64,000 nucleotides of DNA from Sagittula marina. GTDB lineage: Bacteria; Pseudomonadota; Alphaproteobacteria; Rhodobacterales; Rhodobacteraceae. Each line of letters opens with the position of its first letter. Position 1 is the stretch's first letter. A program made the position numbers and the translations under genes. This document shows positions 9,178 through 17,649 of the stretch, in pieces. The notes beneath the pieces are model-generated. The model saw only the letters and a program-made list of their open reading frames with translations. It did no database searches and was not told the origin of the DNA. The stretch is taken from positions 421,765 to 485,764 of the forward strand of contig NZ_JACIEJ010000003.1 in the NCBI RefSeq assembly GCF_014196795.1, given 5' to 3'.

Positions 9178-11312
9178 TGCGCTGCCTCCTCCGCTTCGGT
9201 CTGCCGGGGCACGATCAGCGCATCGAGCGCCACAGCTCCGTTCCCGACACCCCTCACAAGGAGCGGGTTGATGTCTATTTCGGCCACCTCTTCTGCATGC
9301 GTTACCGCAAAGCGCGACAGCGCCACGATGGCCTGCGTCAGGGTCGCAAGGTCCGCTTTGGGACGCCCCCGCGCCCCGTCGAGCAATGCAAAGGCCCTCA
9401 GGCTGCGCACCATGCGCTCCGCCTGTTCCACCGTGACTGGCGCAAGCGCCAAGGCAGTGTCTTCGAACACCTCGGTGAACACGCCGCCAAGCCCGACCAT
9501 GACCACTGGACCGAAGGTCGCGTCCTGGGTCGTGCCGAGGATCAATTCCGTGCCTTGGCTGCTCATCGGTGCGACCAGCACACCGTCAAGCCGGGCGTTT
9601 GGCGCGTGCAATTCCGCCGCCGTGATCAGCCGGTTGAACGCGGCGCGCGCATTTTCCTCTCCGGACACTCCAAGTTCGACGCCGCCAATGTCGCTCTTGT
9701 GCTGGATGTCGGGAGACAGGATCTTCATCGCGACCTTGCCACCGATTTGCGCGACGGCCTGCGCGGCGTCTTGTGCCGTTGTAACGACGATCTCTTCGGG
9801 AAAGGGAAGACCTGCCGCCTTCAGCGCGGCCTTGGCCGTCGCTTCGTTCCGCGCCGCACCCGCCGGGAGTGGCGCTGGGGCAATCTCTTCGACCTGCTCC
9901 GCACCGACGTCACGCAGAGCACCGGCCGTAGCCAGCGCCGCGATGCCACGCATCGTCGCGTCGATGGTGGGAAAGCAAACGATCCCCATGGCGCGCAGAT
10001 CCGCGATGGCATCCTGTGGACCACCAATAATGGCGACGAGCGCCTTGTTCGGGTGCGCTGCACTGACCTTCCGCAGGGCCTCGGTGTAGACGGCGCGCAA
10101 ACGCGGAAGCCCCATGCCCATCGCCAGCATCAGGCAAACTGTCGAATTGTTCGGGTCCGCCAGCGCGGCGTCGACCAGATGTTCCAGAATCTCCGGGCTG
10201 GCCGACATTTGCGCCGTCGCGTCGATCGGGTTCACCGCCGAAGCCAGCGGCAGCCGCGCCTTGATGCGGTCCTGCGTGTCTTCGGCCAGTGCATTGACCG
10301 CGACGCCGTTGGCTGCCGCCGCATCCGCCATCATCACGCCGAAGCCCCCCGAGGCGGCGACCATCGCAGCCGACGGATCGGTCCCGATGCGACGCGCGCC
10401 CATGGCTTCCAGAGCAACACCAACCTGCACGAGGTCCTCGATCGACTGGACGCGCACCGCGCCGTAACGCTCGAACACCGCATCGAACACTCGGTCGCTG
10501 CCCGCAAGCCCGCCGGTGTGCGACAGGGCTGCCTTCTGCCCCGCCTCGCTGGTGCCGATCTTCATGACGACAACTGGCTTGCCCGCCGAACGCGCCTTGG
10601 CCAGCGCACGGATCAGCCGCGCGCCATCCCGGCAGGTTTCCAGCACTAGGAGAATGACGCGCGTCGCCTCATCGTCTGCCATCCAGTCGACCGCATCGGC
10701 CGCCTGAACGTCGGCCTCGTTGCCTGTCGCGATGAACCGCGCGATCCCGGCACCTTCGCGGCACAGACCCGCCAGCGTGACAGAACCGATGTTGCCGCTT
10801 TGCGACGCGATGGAGATCCCGCCTGCACGCGGCATTTCCTTTTCCAATGCGATGGAAAAGGTGCCTATGGCGCAATTGGCGACAGACACGGCTCCCAGAC
10901 AGTTCGGGCCGACGATGCGCATGCCACTGGTCTCGGCCAGCGCCGTGACCTGCGCCTGAAGCACCTGCCCCTCGGCCCCGTTTTCGGCAAACCCGGCGGA
11001 CAAAACGATGGCCGACCCCACGCCGAGTGCCGCTGCACGTTCCAGCACGCTCACGGCCGCAGCACCCGGCACCAGGATCAGGACCAGGTCCGGCACTTCC
11101 GGCAGATCGTCGAGGGAAGGATAGGCTTTCAGCCCCTGCACCTCATCCGCCTTGGGATTTACCGGGAAGACATCGCCCTTGAAGCCATGCTTGAGCAGCA
11201 TGTGGATCGGGCGCCCGCCGGTCTTTTGCGGGTCCGACGACGCCCCCACCACAGCGATCGAACGCGGTTCGAAAATCGCGGTCAGCCCCGCCTTGTCACG
11301 CGTATCGTTCAT
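9174..11312 (-). CDS. acetate--CoA ligase (ADP-forming) family protein, fused alpha/beta
   Basis: A 712-residue protein with a CoA-binding domain at the N-terminus (FEPRSIAVVGASSDPQKTGGRP), succinyl-CoA ligase-like middle domains containing SHTGGLAGSD with the likely phospho-His at residue 265, and a C-terminal ATP-grasp domain from about residue 490 to the end. Such fused enzymes interconvert a carboxylic acid, CoA and ATP with an acyl-CoA, ADP and phosphate. It is one base from the upstream crotonase gene and overlaps the downstream acyl-CoA dehydrogenase. In this context it is the likely activating enzyme for the imported acid, unless the CoA-transferase does that. Confidence 0.92.
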   Translation of the reverse strand: MNDTRDKAGLTAIFEPRSIAVVGASSDPQKTGGRPIHMLLKHGFKGDVFPVNPKADEVQGLKAYPSLDDLPEVPDLVLILVPGAAAVSVLERAAALGVGSAIVLSAGFAENGAEGQVLQAQVTALAETSGMRIVGPNCLGAVSVANCAIGTFSIALEKEMPRAGGISIASQSGNIGSVTLAGLCREGAGIARFIATGNEADVQAADAVDWMADDEATRVILLVLETCRDGARLIRALAKARSAGKPVVVMKIGTSEAGQKAALSHTGGLAGSDRVFDAVFERYGAVRVQSIEDLVQVGVALEAMGARRIGTDPSAAMVAASGGFGVMMADAAAANGVAVNALAEDTQDRIKARLPLASAVNPIDATAQMSASPEILEHLVDAALADPNNSTVCLMLAMGMGLPRLRAVYTEALRKVSAAHPNKALVAIIGGPQDAIADLRAMGIVCFPTIDATMRGIAALATAGALRDVGAEQVEEIAPAPLPAGAARNEATAKAALKAAGLPFPEEIVVTTAQDAAQAVAQIGGKVAMKILSPDIQHKSDIGGVELGVSGEENARAAFNRLITAAELHAPNARLDGVLVAPMSSQGTELILGTTQDATFGPVVMVGLGGVFTEVFEDTALALAPVTVEQAERMVRSLRAFALLDGARGRPKADLATLTQAIVALSRFAVTHAEEVAEIDINPLLVRGVGNGAVALDALIVPRQTEAEEAAQ

Positions 11313-11313
11313 G

Positions 11314-12087
11314 TCAGCGTCCTTTGAATTCCGGCTGGCGCTTTTCGAGAAAGGCCATGCGCGCTTCCTTGGCGTCCTCGGTTTTGGACAGGGCCATGGT
11401 GTAGTTCTGCTCCAGCCGGTAGGCGTCGCGCTGCGGCATGTTTTCGACCATGTTTGCCGCTTCCTTGGCGTATTTGATCGCCAGCGGTGCCTTGGATGCG
11501 ATCTCCGTCGCGGTGGCCATGGCGGTGTCGAGCAGATCCTCGGGCTTGGTCACCGCCTCGATAACGGAGCGGTCCAGAAGATCCTGCGCAGTCATGCGCA
11601 TGCCCGTGAAGAACATCCGACGCGTGGTGGACCGCCCGAAAAGACTGTTGAGCATGGAGGCCCCGCCCGCCAGGCCCACGTTGATCTCGGGCATGCCGAA
11701 AACCGCGTTCTCGGATGCGAAATATATGTCGCAGGAGGCCATCAGGCCCAGGCCTGCACCCAACGCGGTCCCGTTGACGGCGGCGACGACCGGCTTGGCA
11801 CATTCCCGTATGGAGTTGCCTGTCTCGCGCGTGATCCGGTTGTGTTCGAGGAAATCACCTGGGTTCGATGGATCTGGCCGATCCTTGAGGTCTGCACCGG
11901 CGCAGAATGTCTTGCCCTCGGCTGTCAGAACGGCAGAGCGGATGTCGTCTCGCTGAGAAATCTCGTCGAATATCTCGACAATCTCGTGACGCATCTTGCG
12001 ATTCAGCGCATTCACAGGTGGCCGCGCGAGGGTCACCAGTGCGACCATACCATGCATCTCCACGCGGACGTGCTCTTTGCCCATCAT
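11314..12087 (-). CDS. enoyl-CoA hydratase/isomerase family protein
   Basis: A 257-residue crotonase-fold protein and the first gene of the long minus-strand operon. Blocks seen are LARPPVNALNRKM, GKTFCAGADLKDR (oxyanion hole) and FGMPEINVGLAGGASML. The second catalytic Glu is present in MPEINVGL, while the first site reads GAGLGLMASCD without Glu. The exact reaction is therefore uncertain. A GGGAGGA ribosome site precedes the ATG; a second ATG three bases in is equally possible. The upstream 236-base gap, shared with a divergent tctC, holds the TetR-type operators. Confidence 0.9.
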   Translation of the reverse strand: MMGKEHVRVEMHGMVALVTLARPPVNALNRKMRHEIVEIFDEISQRDDIRSAVLTAEGKTFCAGADLKDRPDPSNPGDFLEHNRITRETGNSIRECAKPVVAAVNGTALGAGLGLMASCDIYFASENAVFGMPEINVGLAGGASMLNSLFGRSTTRRMFFTGMRMTAQDLLDRSVIEAVTKPEDLLDTAMATATEIASKAPLAIKYAKEAANMVENMPQRDAYRLEQNYTMALSKTEDAKEARMAFLEKRQPEFKGR

Positions 12088-12163
12088 AACTGGGTCCTCC
12101 CTATCGCGCCGTTACGGCTTCCTCCGAGTGACCGAGCAGCAATCTTGACCAGGCCAAGCACCC

Positions 12164-12180
12164 GACCGACCGGTCAGTCA
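12164..12180. promoter_or_regulatory. TetR-type operator, site 1
   Basis: The sequence GACCGACCGGTCAGTCA lies 77 bases upstream of the minus-strand operon. Read on the other strand it is TGACTGACCGGTCGGTC, an imperfect palindrome sharing its core with the sites at 12242 and 14091. It is a good candidate for binding by the TetR protein encoded at 13424-14050. Function is inferred from repetition and position. Confidence 0.65.
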
Positions 12181-12241
12181 CCGCCTTGATCTAGCCAGAT
12201 AGTCGAGAATTCGCAAGAATTTTTTAAACCAGATTACGTCT

Positions 12242-12261
12242 TGACTGACCGACCGGTCACC
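12242..12261. promoter_or_regulatory. TetR-type operator, site 2 (plus weaker copy at 12286-12302)
   Basis: The 18-base core TGACTGACCGACCGGTCA matches the site before the TetR gene (TGACTGACCAGCCGGTCA) at all but the two central bases. It lies 63 bases before tctC. A weaker relative, ACCAACCGTCCAGTCA, follows at about 12286-12302, just upstream of the tctC ribosome site. Together with site 1 this gives three copies between the divergent catabolic operon and its transporter receptor, which suggests joint repression. Confidence 0.7.
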
Positions 12262-12323
12262 ACATAGCGTCTAGGCGACTCGGACCAACCAACCGTCCAG
12301 TCACCTGAGGGAGGAGACTATCC

Positions 12324-13301
12324 ATGACCACGTATTCGCGCAGAAATCTGATCATTGCCGCAGCGCTTTCAGGCGCATCCGCATTTATGCCTTTCGCTGC
12401 TTTCGCACAGTCCGGCGATCCGATCACCCTTGTCGTACCGTACGGCGGCGGTGGTCTCATCGACGGTTTGGTGCGTGAGATCGGCGGCATGATGTCCGAT
12501 GATCTTGGCCAGCCAGTGATCATCGAGAACAAGCCCGGTTCCAACGGCATCATCGGCGCGACCTACGCCGCCAATGCAAAACCCGACGGCCTGACCTATT
12601 TCATCGGTGCCACCGGGCCGCTGTCGCTCAATGTGATGTTGCGGGACGGGCTGACCTATGACCTTGACAGCTTTACCCCTGTTGGCACCATGATGAGTGG
12701 GCCACTGACGGTGACAATTCCCGCCTCGATAGAGGCCAACAATCTTGAAGAGCTGAAGGCATACGCCGATGAGCTGGGGCAACCCTTGCGCTACGCGACG
12801 CTTGGACCGGGTTCGGTCACACATCTGTTCGGCAAGGTCTTGCAGGACAAGCTCGGCATCGACTTGATCGACGTCGCCTACCCGGACAACCCTTCCGCTG
12901 TTGTGGACTTGATCGGTGGCCTCAACGATCTGAACTTTTCGACCCCGATTTCGCTGGTGAAATACGAGAACGCAGGCGACGTGAAAATGCTCGCGATCTC
13001 CTCGCCGGAGCGGCACGAGAAATTCCCGGACCTTCCGACCACGACCGAACTGGGATACCCGGATCTGGTGTCGTCCTTCTGGTTCGGGATGCTGGCGCCC
13101 GCCGGAACTCCGGAGGAAGACATCCAGCGGGTGTCCACAGCGCTGCAAAACGCGATGCAAGACCCTGATCTGCAAACAAAGATGTCGAATGTCGGCATGA
13201 CACCGCAGGTTGGCGGCAGGGACGCCATGCAGGCGCAACTCGATTGGGACAAAGATTTCTGGGGCACCGTCATCAAGGAAAATGACATCCACCTTCAGTA
13301 A
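12324..13301 (+). CDS. TTT transporter substrate-binding protein (TctC/Bug family)
   Basis: A 325-residue periplasmic receptor. The N-terminus MTTYSRRNLIIAAALSGASAF with cleavage expected after FAAFAQ has a twin-arginine look but could also be Sec. The mature part shows Bug-family blocks: ITLVVPYGGGG, PVIIENKPGSNG, ATYAANAKPDGLT, and LVSSFWFGMLAPAGTP. A strong GAGGGAGGAG ribosome site precedes the ATG. It is divergent from the operon carrying the TctA and TctB membrane subunits, with operators in between, so it is probably the receptor for that channel. It binds a carboxylate of unknown identity. Confidence 0.95.
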   Translation: MTTYSRRNLIIAAALSGASAFMPFAAFAQSGDPITLVVPYGGGGLIDGLVREIGGMMSDDLGQPVIIENKPGSNGIIGATYAANAKPDGLTYFIGATGPLSLNVMLRDGLTYDLDSFTPVGTMMSGPLTVTIPASIEANNLEELKAYADELGQPLRYATLGPGSVTHLFGKVLQDKLGIDLIDVAYPDNPSAVVDLIGGLNDLNFSTPISLVKYENAGDVKMLAISSPERHEKFPDLPTTTELGYPDLVSSFWFGMLAPAGTPEEDIQRVSTALQNAMQDPDLQTKMSNVGMTPQVGGRDAMQAQLDWDKDFWGTVIKENDIHLQ

Positions 13302-13322
13302 GCACAGCGACATTTCATGAAA

Positions 13323-13351
13323 AGCGCCTGTTCCAGCTCGGAGCAGGCGCT
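13323..13351 (+). terminator. rho-independent terminator after tctC
   Basis: Stem AGCGCCTG paired with CAGGCGCT across a 13-base loop, followed by GTTCTTTAT. It lies 21 bases after the tctC stop and faces the convergent TetR gene, so it may act on both sides. The T-run is short. Confidence 0.7.
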
Positions 13352-13423
13352 GTTCTTTATGCGGTGCGTATTAAGACGTCCTTGCGCAGCCCAGTGCCGT
13401 CAGCGTCAAACCGGAAATGCGGG

Positions 13424-14050
13424 TCAATCCCGCTTAACGCAGACACCACCCAGCAAGATATCGGCGTAATTATCAACGATCTCTTCCGGGGTGAGGGATT
13501 TCTCCGGGTCATGCCAACGATGCATCCAGTTGATCCCTGAAAGCACGAGGCGGCCGGTCATCGCGGGATCGACGGGATTGAATTCTCCGCTTGCGATGCC
13601 CTCCTTGATAATGTCGCGAAGCATCTTTTCGAACTCGCGCCGGCGGGCAAGTCTCCGCTCCATGCGGTGCCGATCAGGGTCAGACCAGAAGGCATTGCTT
13701 GCCGCCACCCAAGCAGAGCGGTGTTCGGAGAAAAAACGGGCCGCAGCCCTCATGAAGGCGCGTAGCTTTTCCGCCGCCGTGGCATCCTGCGGGATGCTCT
13801 CGCGCACGAAAGCATTCAGGTTTCGCGTCGCCTGAAATGAGATCCGCGCGTAGATGTCCTCCTTGCTGGCGAAGTGATGATACAGCAGCGCCTTCGAGAC
13901 ACCAGATGCCGTGGCAATGTCGCGCATCGAGGTGGCGTCGTAGCCCTTTTCCGCGAAGAGGTTAGTCCCGGTATCGAGGATGAACTGCACCCTTTCGCTT
14001 GGGACGCCGTCTTCATCTGATGTAATATCGTCGGCAATCTGGTCTGTCAT
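13424..14050 (-). CDS. TetR/AcrR family transcriptional regulator
   Basis: A 208-residue regulator with the standard N-terminal helix-turn-helix: LFAEKGYDATSMRDIATASGVSKALLYHHFASKEDIYARI. The rest is the ligand-binding domain, with no specific family mark that I recognise. The start at 14050 (MTDQIADD) is chosen because the HTH then begins at a normal distance and the longer extension lacks a ribosome site. An operator-like palindrome lies 41 bases upstream, and matching copies sit in the tctC/catabolic operon gap, so it probably represses itself and both of those units. An acyl-CoA or the free acid is the likely inducer (inference). Confidence 0.93.
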   Translation of the reverse strand: MTDQIADDITSDEDGVPSERVQFILDTGTNLFAEKGYDATSMRDIATASGVSKALLYHHFASKEDIYARISFQATRNLNAFVRESIPQDATAAEKLRAFMRAAARFFSEHRSAWVAASNAFWSDPDRHRMERRLARRREFEKMLRDIIKEGIASGEFNPVDPAMTGRLVLSGINWMHRWHDPEKSLTPEEIVDNYADILLGGVCVKRD

Positions 14051-14090
14051 AGGTGTCCGTCCGCATGGTCTGAAGGCACAGCCTTGCATG

Positions 14091-14108
14091 TGACTGACCA
14101 GCCGGTCA
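14091..14108. promoter_or_regulatory. TetR-type operator upstream of the TetR gene
   Basis: TGACTGACCAGCCGGTCA differs from the 18-base operator at 12242 only in the two central bases. It lies between the TetR start (14050) and the end of the LysR gene (14120), placing it in the TetR promoter region, consistent with autoregulation. Confidence 0.7.
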
Positions 14109-14119
14109 AGGTGCGCAAA

Positions 14120-15037
14120 TCATGCCCCCTGACGAACACGATCCCAGTTGTCGACCACGAAATCAATGTATCGCCGCAGCTTGGCCGGAACATAGGGCGT
14201 TTGCAGATAGGTGACAAAGATTCCCTCGTCAAACGTTGTGTTGGTCACGCGGATATCGGGCAGGATCTCGACCAGCCGCCCGGAACGAATGTCGTCTGTC
14301 ACCGTGTATTCGTCGAGCAAAGCAATGCCCTTTCCTGCCCGCGCCATTTCCAGCAGAACCAGACCATTGTTGGACATGAAGGTGGTCGGCACGTTGATTT
14401 CCGTGGCCGCCTCGCCCTCACCGCGACGAAACCGCCAACACACCGGTTCGGTGTTCAGCCAGTAGGTCAGGCAGGCGTGTTTGTGCAGGTCCGAGGGTTG
14501 CTCTACCGCTCCCGCGCGGGCGATATATCTGGGCGTCGCCACCAAGATGCGCCGCGAGTGGAATAGGCGCCGACGCACCAGCCCGGCCTCTTTGGGAGGT
14601 GCGATGCGGAAATCCAGGTCATACTGGTCCTCACGCAAGCGGACCGGACTTTCCGACAGGTGCAGATCGACTATGAGCTCCGGGTTCGCCTCCTGGAACT
14701 CGGGCTGTAGCCGCGCCAGGACGCTGATGCCGAACATTGTGCGGGAATGGACACGCAACACACCCTGCACCTGATTTTGCTGCGCCGTCGCATTCGTCTC
14801 CGCCGCTTTGAGGCTCGCGAGGATCTCGCGCACGTCGTGGAGATAGAGCTCGCCGCTTTCCGTCAGGCCCAGAGCACGGGTCGAGCGCAGCACCAGCGCC
14901 ACGCCGAGGTCCTCTTCAAGAGCGCTGACATGTCGCGACACCGAGGCTGGGGACAGCCCGTGCTTTCGCCCCGCCGCTGAAAAACTACCGGTGTCGGCGA
15001 TCGAGACGAACAGCTCCATCGCGCGCAATTTGTCCAT
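14120..15037 (-). CDS. LysR-family transcriptional regulator
   Basis: A 305-residue LysR regulator. Residues 1-60 hold the winged HTH (MELFVSIADTGSFSAAGRKHGLSPASVSRHVSALEEDLG), and the remainder is the periplasmic-binding-protein-like effector domain, with VHSRTMFG and DLHLSESPVRLREDQYDLDFRI. It is divergent from the luciferase-like monooxygenase gene with a 109-base gap, the standard arrangement for a LysR activator and its target. That gap has repeated CAGTTT/TTCAG elements and an AAAACTGAACTG stretch that could be binding half-sites, but no clean T-N11-A box was fixed. Confidence 0.95.
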   Translation of the reverse strand: MDKLRAMELFVSIADTGSFSAAGRKHGLSPASVSRHVSALEEDLGVALVLRSTRALGLTESGELYLHDVREILASLKAAETNATAQQNQVQGVLRVHSRTMFGISVLARLQPEFQEANPELIVDLHLSESPVRLREDQYDLDFRIAPPKEAGLVRRRLFHSRRILVATPRYIARAGAVEQPSDLHKHACLTYWLNTEPVCWRFRRGEGEAATEINVPTTFMSNNGLVLLEMARAGKGIALLDEYTVTDDIRSGRLVEILPDIRVTNTTFDEGIFVTYLQTPYVPAKLRRYIDFVVDNWDRVRQGA

Positions 15038-15146
15038 GCCGCACCTTTTCAGAAAATGAAAAACTGAACTGCATCCAGATCATCTTCCGGCAAAAACTGC
15101 AATAAATTATCCTTGGGTCAGTTTCAGTTTCAGGGAGGAGACAATC

Positions 15147-16214
15147 ATGGACTTTGGTGCATTCATCCTCGCGCAACAGCGCGGCTACCACCAATCCTCG
15201 CACGAGGTCATCGCCAATTCGGTCGAGCAGACCGTGATGGCCGAACAGGCCGGTTTTGCCAACGCGTGGTACGCCGAACATCACTTCAACAACTATTCTC
15301 TGTCGCCTTCACCGCTGATGATGGTGGCGCACACAGCCGCAAAGACCACGACGATCCGCCTGGGTTCAGCGGTCTGCATCCTGCCGCTGTATCATGCGCC
15401 GCGGTTCCTGGCGGAAGTCGGCTTCGTCGACTCGCTCTCTGGTGGGCGTCTGGAGCTGGGCATCGGCTCGGGCTATCAGGATTTCGAATTCCAGCGTTTC
15501 GGCACCAACCTTGATGAGTCGAGCAAGATCTTTGAAGAATACCTCGAAGTGATCCCCAAAGCGCTTGGCAACAAGATCTTCGAGCATCACAGCGAATACC
15601 TCGACATTCCGCCCTCCTCCATCGCGACGCGCCCGCTGCAGGAGCCGCTGCCGCCGATCTGGGTGACCACCGGCAATCCAAAACTGCGCGAACGTGCCTT
15701 CCGCGAAGGGTGGAATCTGTTCACAACCGCCCTGCTAGGCGGAATGGACCAAATCAAGCGCGTCCGTGGCCAGGTCGACGAAGCGATCGACGCCTCCGGC
15801 ACCGACGGGTCCAAGTCACGTCTTGGCTTCCTGCGCGTTGGATATGCGTCGGACAACATGGCAGAGATCGACCACTACCTTGAAAACGCGCTGTTTCAGC
15901 GACGCCTGTCCTTCAGCCTCAAGAGCCGCAACCAGCAGACCGACGACGGCTACCTGATGAAAGAGGTTCCCACCGACAGCGATCCGTCGCTCGACGAGCT
16001 GAAAAAGAACCTTCCCGTTGGCAGCGTGAACCAGGTCATAGACCGTCTGCTGGCCGAGATCGAAGTGCTCAAGCCCGATCATATCGCGCTGCAGACGCAG
16101 CTTGGGGACTTCGACCACAAGACGATGCTCAAGCAGATGGAAGTCTGGGGCGACAAGATCATCCCTGCGATCCAGAAAGAAGTCGGCGCCGGCACGAAAA
16201 TCGCGGCGGAGTAA
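15147..16214 (+). CDS. LLM-class flavin-dependent oxidoreductase (luciferase-like)
   Basis: A 355-residue member of the bacterial luciferase-like TIM-barrel family. It begins MDFGAFILAQQRGYHQ and shows the characteristic FANAWYAEHHF, LSPSPLMMVAHTAAKTTTIRLGSAV and LGIGSGYQDFEFQRFG blocks. These enzymes use reduced FMN and oxygen for monooxygenation such as Baeyer-Villiger, desulfonation or hydroxylation. A GGGAGGAG site lies ahead of the ATG. A flavin reductase gene follows after three bases, which identifies a two-component monooxygenase. Its substrate could be a ketone or side chain processed by the surrounding acyl-CoA genes; this is inference. Confidence 0.93.
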   Translation: MDFGAFILAQQRGYHQSSHEVIANSVEQTVMAEQAGFANAWYAEHHFNNYSLSPSPLMMVAHTAAKTTTIRLGSAVCILPLYHAPRFLAEVGFVDSLSGGRLELGIGSGYQDFEFQRFGTNLDESSKIFEEYLEVIPKALGNKIFEHHSEYLDIPPSSIATRPLQEPLPPIWVTTGNPKLRERAFREGWNLFTTALLGGMDQIKRVRGQVDEAIDASGTDGSKSRLGFLRVGYASDNMAEIDHYLENALFQRRLSFSLKSRNQQTDDGYLMKEVPTDSDPSLDELKKNLPVGSVNQVIDRLLAEIEVLKPDHIALQTQLGDFDHKTMLKQMEVWGDKIIPAIQKEVGAGTKIAAE

Positions 16215-16217
16215 GCG

Positions 16218-17018
16218 ATGCGACTTGTTCTCACCCCTGGGGTTCTGCCCCGCCTTGAGCGCGCACATGATTTCAAGGCCTTCTCTGTCGCGGTGCCAAC
16301 CGCAACAGAGGACCGGCTGGACGCACTTGTCGCTCCGGTCGGCGAGCTGGCGGAAGACAGACGGCACGTCTGGGTGCGCCCCGACGCCGTCCGAGCGCTG
16401 ACCTTGCTGTCAGGCGATGGTTCATGGGCCGAAAAGTTCGACGAGATGGTGACATATGCCGCCCGTAACGGTTGGACTGATGAGACCGGCCGCTTCCGTG
16501 CTCACATAGAGGAAGTGCAGATCCCTGCCCCGGTCGATGCGGCCTCGTTCCGCGACGCCATGCGCCGGTTTGCCTCCGGTGTCTGCGTCGTTGCAGCGGG
16601 CGAAGGCGCTAAACGCTGTGGCATGACCGTCTCGGCCGTTTCATCGGTATCCGCCGAACCGCCGATGGTGCTGGTGTGTTTGAACCGCGCTTCCGGGTCG
16701 CACGACTGCGTCACGGGCGCTGGGACGTTCTCGATCAATATTCTGTCGTCCGAGCAGGAAGAAGAAGCCATGCTCTTTGCCGGTCAACGTGACCGCCACG
16801 GGGCCGACCGTTTCGACGATCTGTGGACGCAGGATGCTCTGGGCGCACCGGTCTTGACCACCGCGCACCACGCTCTGATCTGCACCAGCGACAGCCAACA
16901 TGTTTCCGGAAGTCATACGATCCTCGTCGGGCGAGTGGTCGGCGCTCATTCAGGCGAAACCGAAGGTGCTCTGCTCAACTACAATGGCGAGCTGCGCCAA
17001 GGCACATGGGCCGCCTGA
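16218..17018 (+). CDS. flavin reductase family protein with N-terminal extension
   Basis: A 266-residue protein. Residues about 110-266 are a flavin reductase (FMN-binding split barrel): FRDAMRRFASGVCVVAAG, GMTVSAVSSVSAEPPMVLVCLNRASGSHDCV and FSINILSSEQEEEAMLFAG. It supplies reduced flavin to the monooxygenase encoded three bases upstream. Residues 1-105 form an additional small domain containing FKAFSVAVPTATEDRLDALV and GSWAEKFDEMVTYAARNGWTDE, a segment seen appended to some such reductases but whose function I do not know. Stand-alone reductases are about 160-180 residues, so this one is clearly extended. Confidence 0.9.
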   Translation: MRLVLTPGVLPRLERAHDFKAFSVAVPTATEDRLDALVAPVGELAEDRRHVWVRPDAVRALTLLSGDGSWAEKFDEMVTYAARNGWTDETGRFRAHIEEVQIPAPVDAASFRDAMRRFASGVCVVAAGEGAKRCGMTVSAVSSVSAEPPMVLVCLNRASGSHDCVTGAGTFSINILSSEQEEEAMLFAGQRDRHGADRFDDLWTQDALGAPVLTTAHHALICTSDSQHVSGSHTILVGRVVGAHSGETEGALLNYNGELRQGTWAA

Positions 17019-17043
17019 GACCTCCCCTACGACGGCCCTTTAT

Positions 17044-17072
17044 GGGCGACCCGCACGATGGGTCGCCCTTTT
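17044..17072. terminator. rho-independent terminator between convergent genes
   Basis: A perfect nine-base stem, GGGCGACCC with GGGTCGCCC, seven-base loop and TTTT. It lies between the plus-strand flavin reductase gene and the end of the minus-strand NTF2-fold gene, whose stop falls at its edge. The A-rich other side is weaker, so it mainly serves the plus strand. Confidence 0.85.
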
Positions 17073-17592
17073 AAGCTCCAATTTTATAGACCGGGTCGTC
17101 CGGAAACACGCCTCCGATAGGCTGGCGCGGACCGAAGCGGTCGATCTCGCTCGTCTCCGGCACGGCCTGCGGTTCGACCCAGTCATACACCACCACCCTA
17201 TGCGCGATGCGCCACTCACCAGAGCGCCGTTCGAACAGGTCGCAGTAGCGCCCCGAAAGAATTGCCTGTCGATTGATGCCGTCAGGCCCGACACCGCGTT
17301 GCAAGGCATGGAAGTAGCTCTCCACAGCGGCAGATCCGGAACCCCGAAACTCGATCAGGATATTGGTGATGTGGTGGATGTTGCGCGCACCCCGCGCCCA
17401 GGCGCCGCGCACGCGGTCGTAAAAATCTTCGACAGGACCAGAGGTGGCCCCGTGCTGGTCCCAGGCCCCTGGCCAATAGGCGCTTTTCAAGGCGTCCTCA
17501 TCCGCTCGGTCTATGCCGCGCGCATAGCGAAACAGGCAATCGCGGATGGCCTCCCGATGGGCAAGGTCTTCGGTTGAGATCACGGTCGTCAT
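17071..17592 (-). CDS. NTF2-fold (SnoaL-like) protein
   Basis: A 173-residue protein of the SnoaL/NTF2 superfamily. It shows LAHREAIRDCLFRYARGIDRADEDALKSAYWPGAWDQHG near the N-terminus and NIHHITNILIEFRG in the middle, as in ring-dehydratase and isomerase relatives. The start at 17592 is supported by an AAGGAG ribosome site. It is the last gene of a three-gene minus-strand unit after an enoyl-CoA hydratase and 3-hydroxyacyl-CoA dehydrogenase. Members act as dehydratases, isomerases or small subunits; the exact role is open. Confidence 0.85.
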   Translation of the reverse strand: MTTVISTEDLAHREAIRDCLFRYARGIDRADEDALKSAYWPGAWDQHGATSGPVEDFYDRVRGAWARGARNIHHITNILIEFRGSGSAAVESYFHALQRGVGPDGINRQAILSGRYCDLFERRSGEWRIAHRVVVYDWVEPQAVPETSEIDRFGPRQPIGGVFPDDPVYKIGA

Positions 17593-17649
17593 AGGCTGCT
17601 CCTTCCTGAGGTAGCGGCGCCTCCCCGACGCCGCCACCGTTGCATTCCC

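Noticed and set aside
6733..10089. A very long open frame on the plus strand opposite the dehydrogenase and ligase genes
   Set aside because: It is antisense to four well-supported genes with clear family motifs. High GC makes stops rare on the opposite strand. Its translation shows no recognisable domain.
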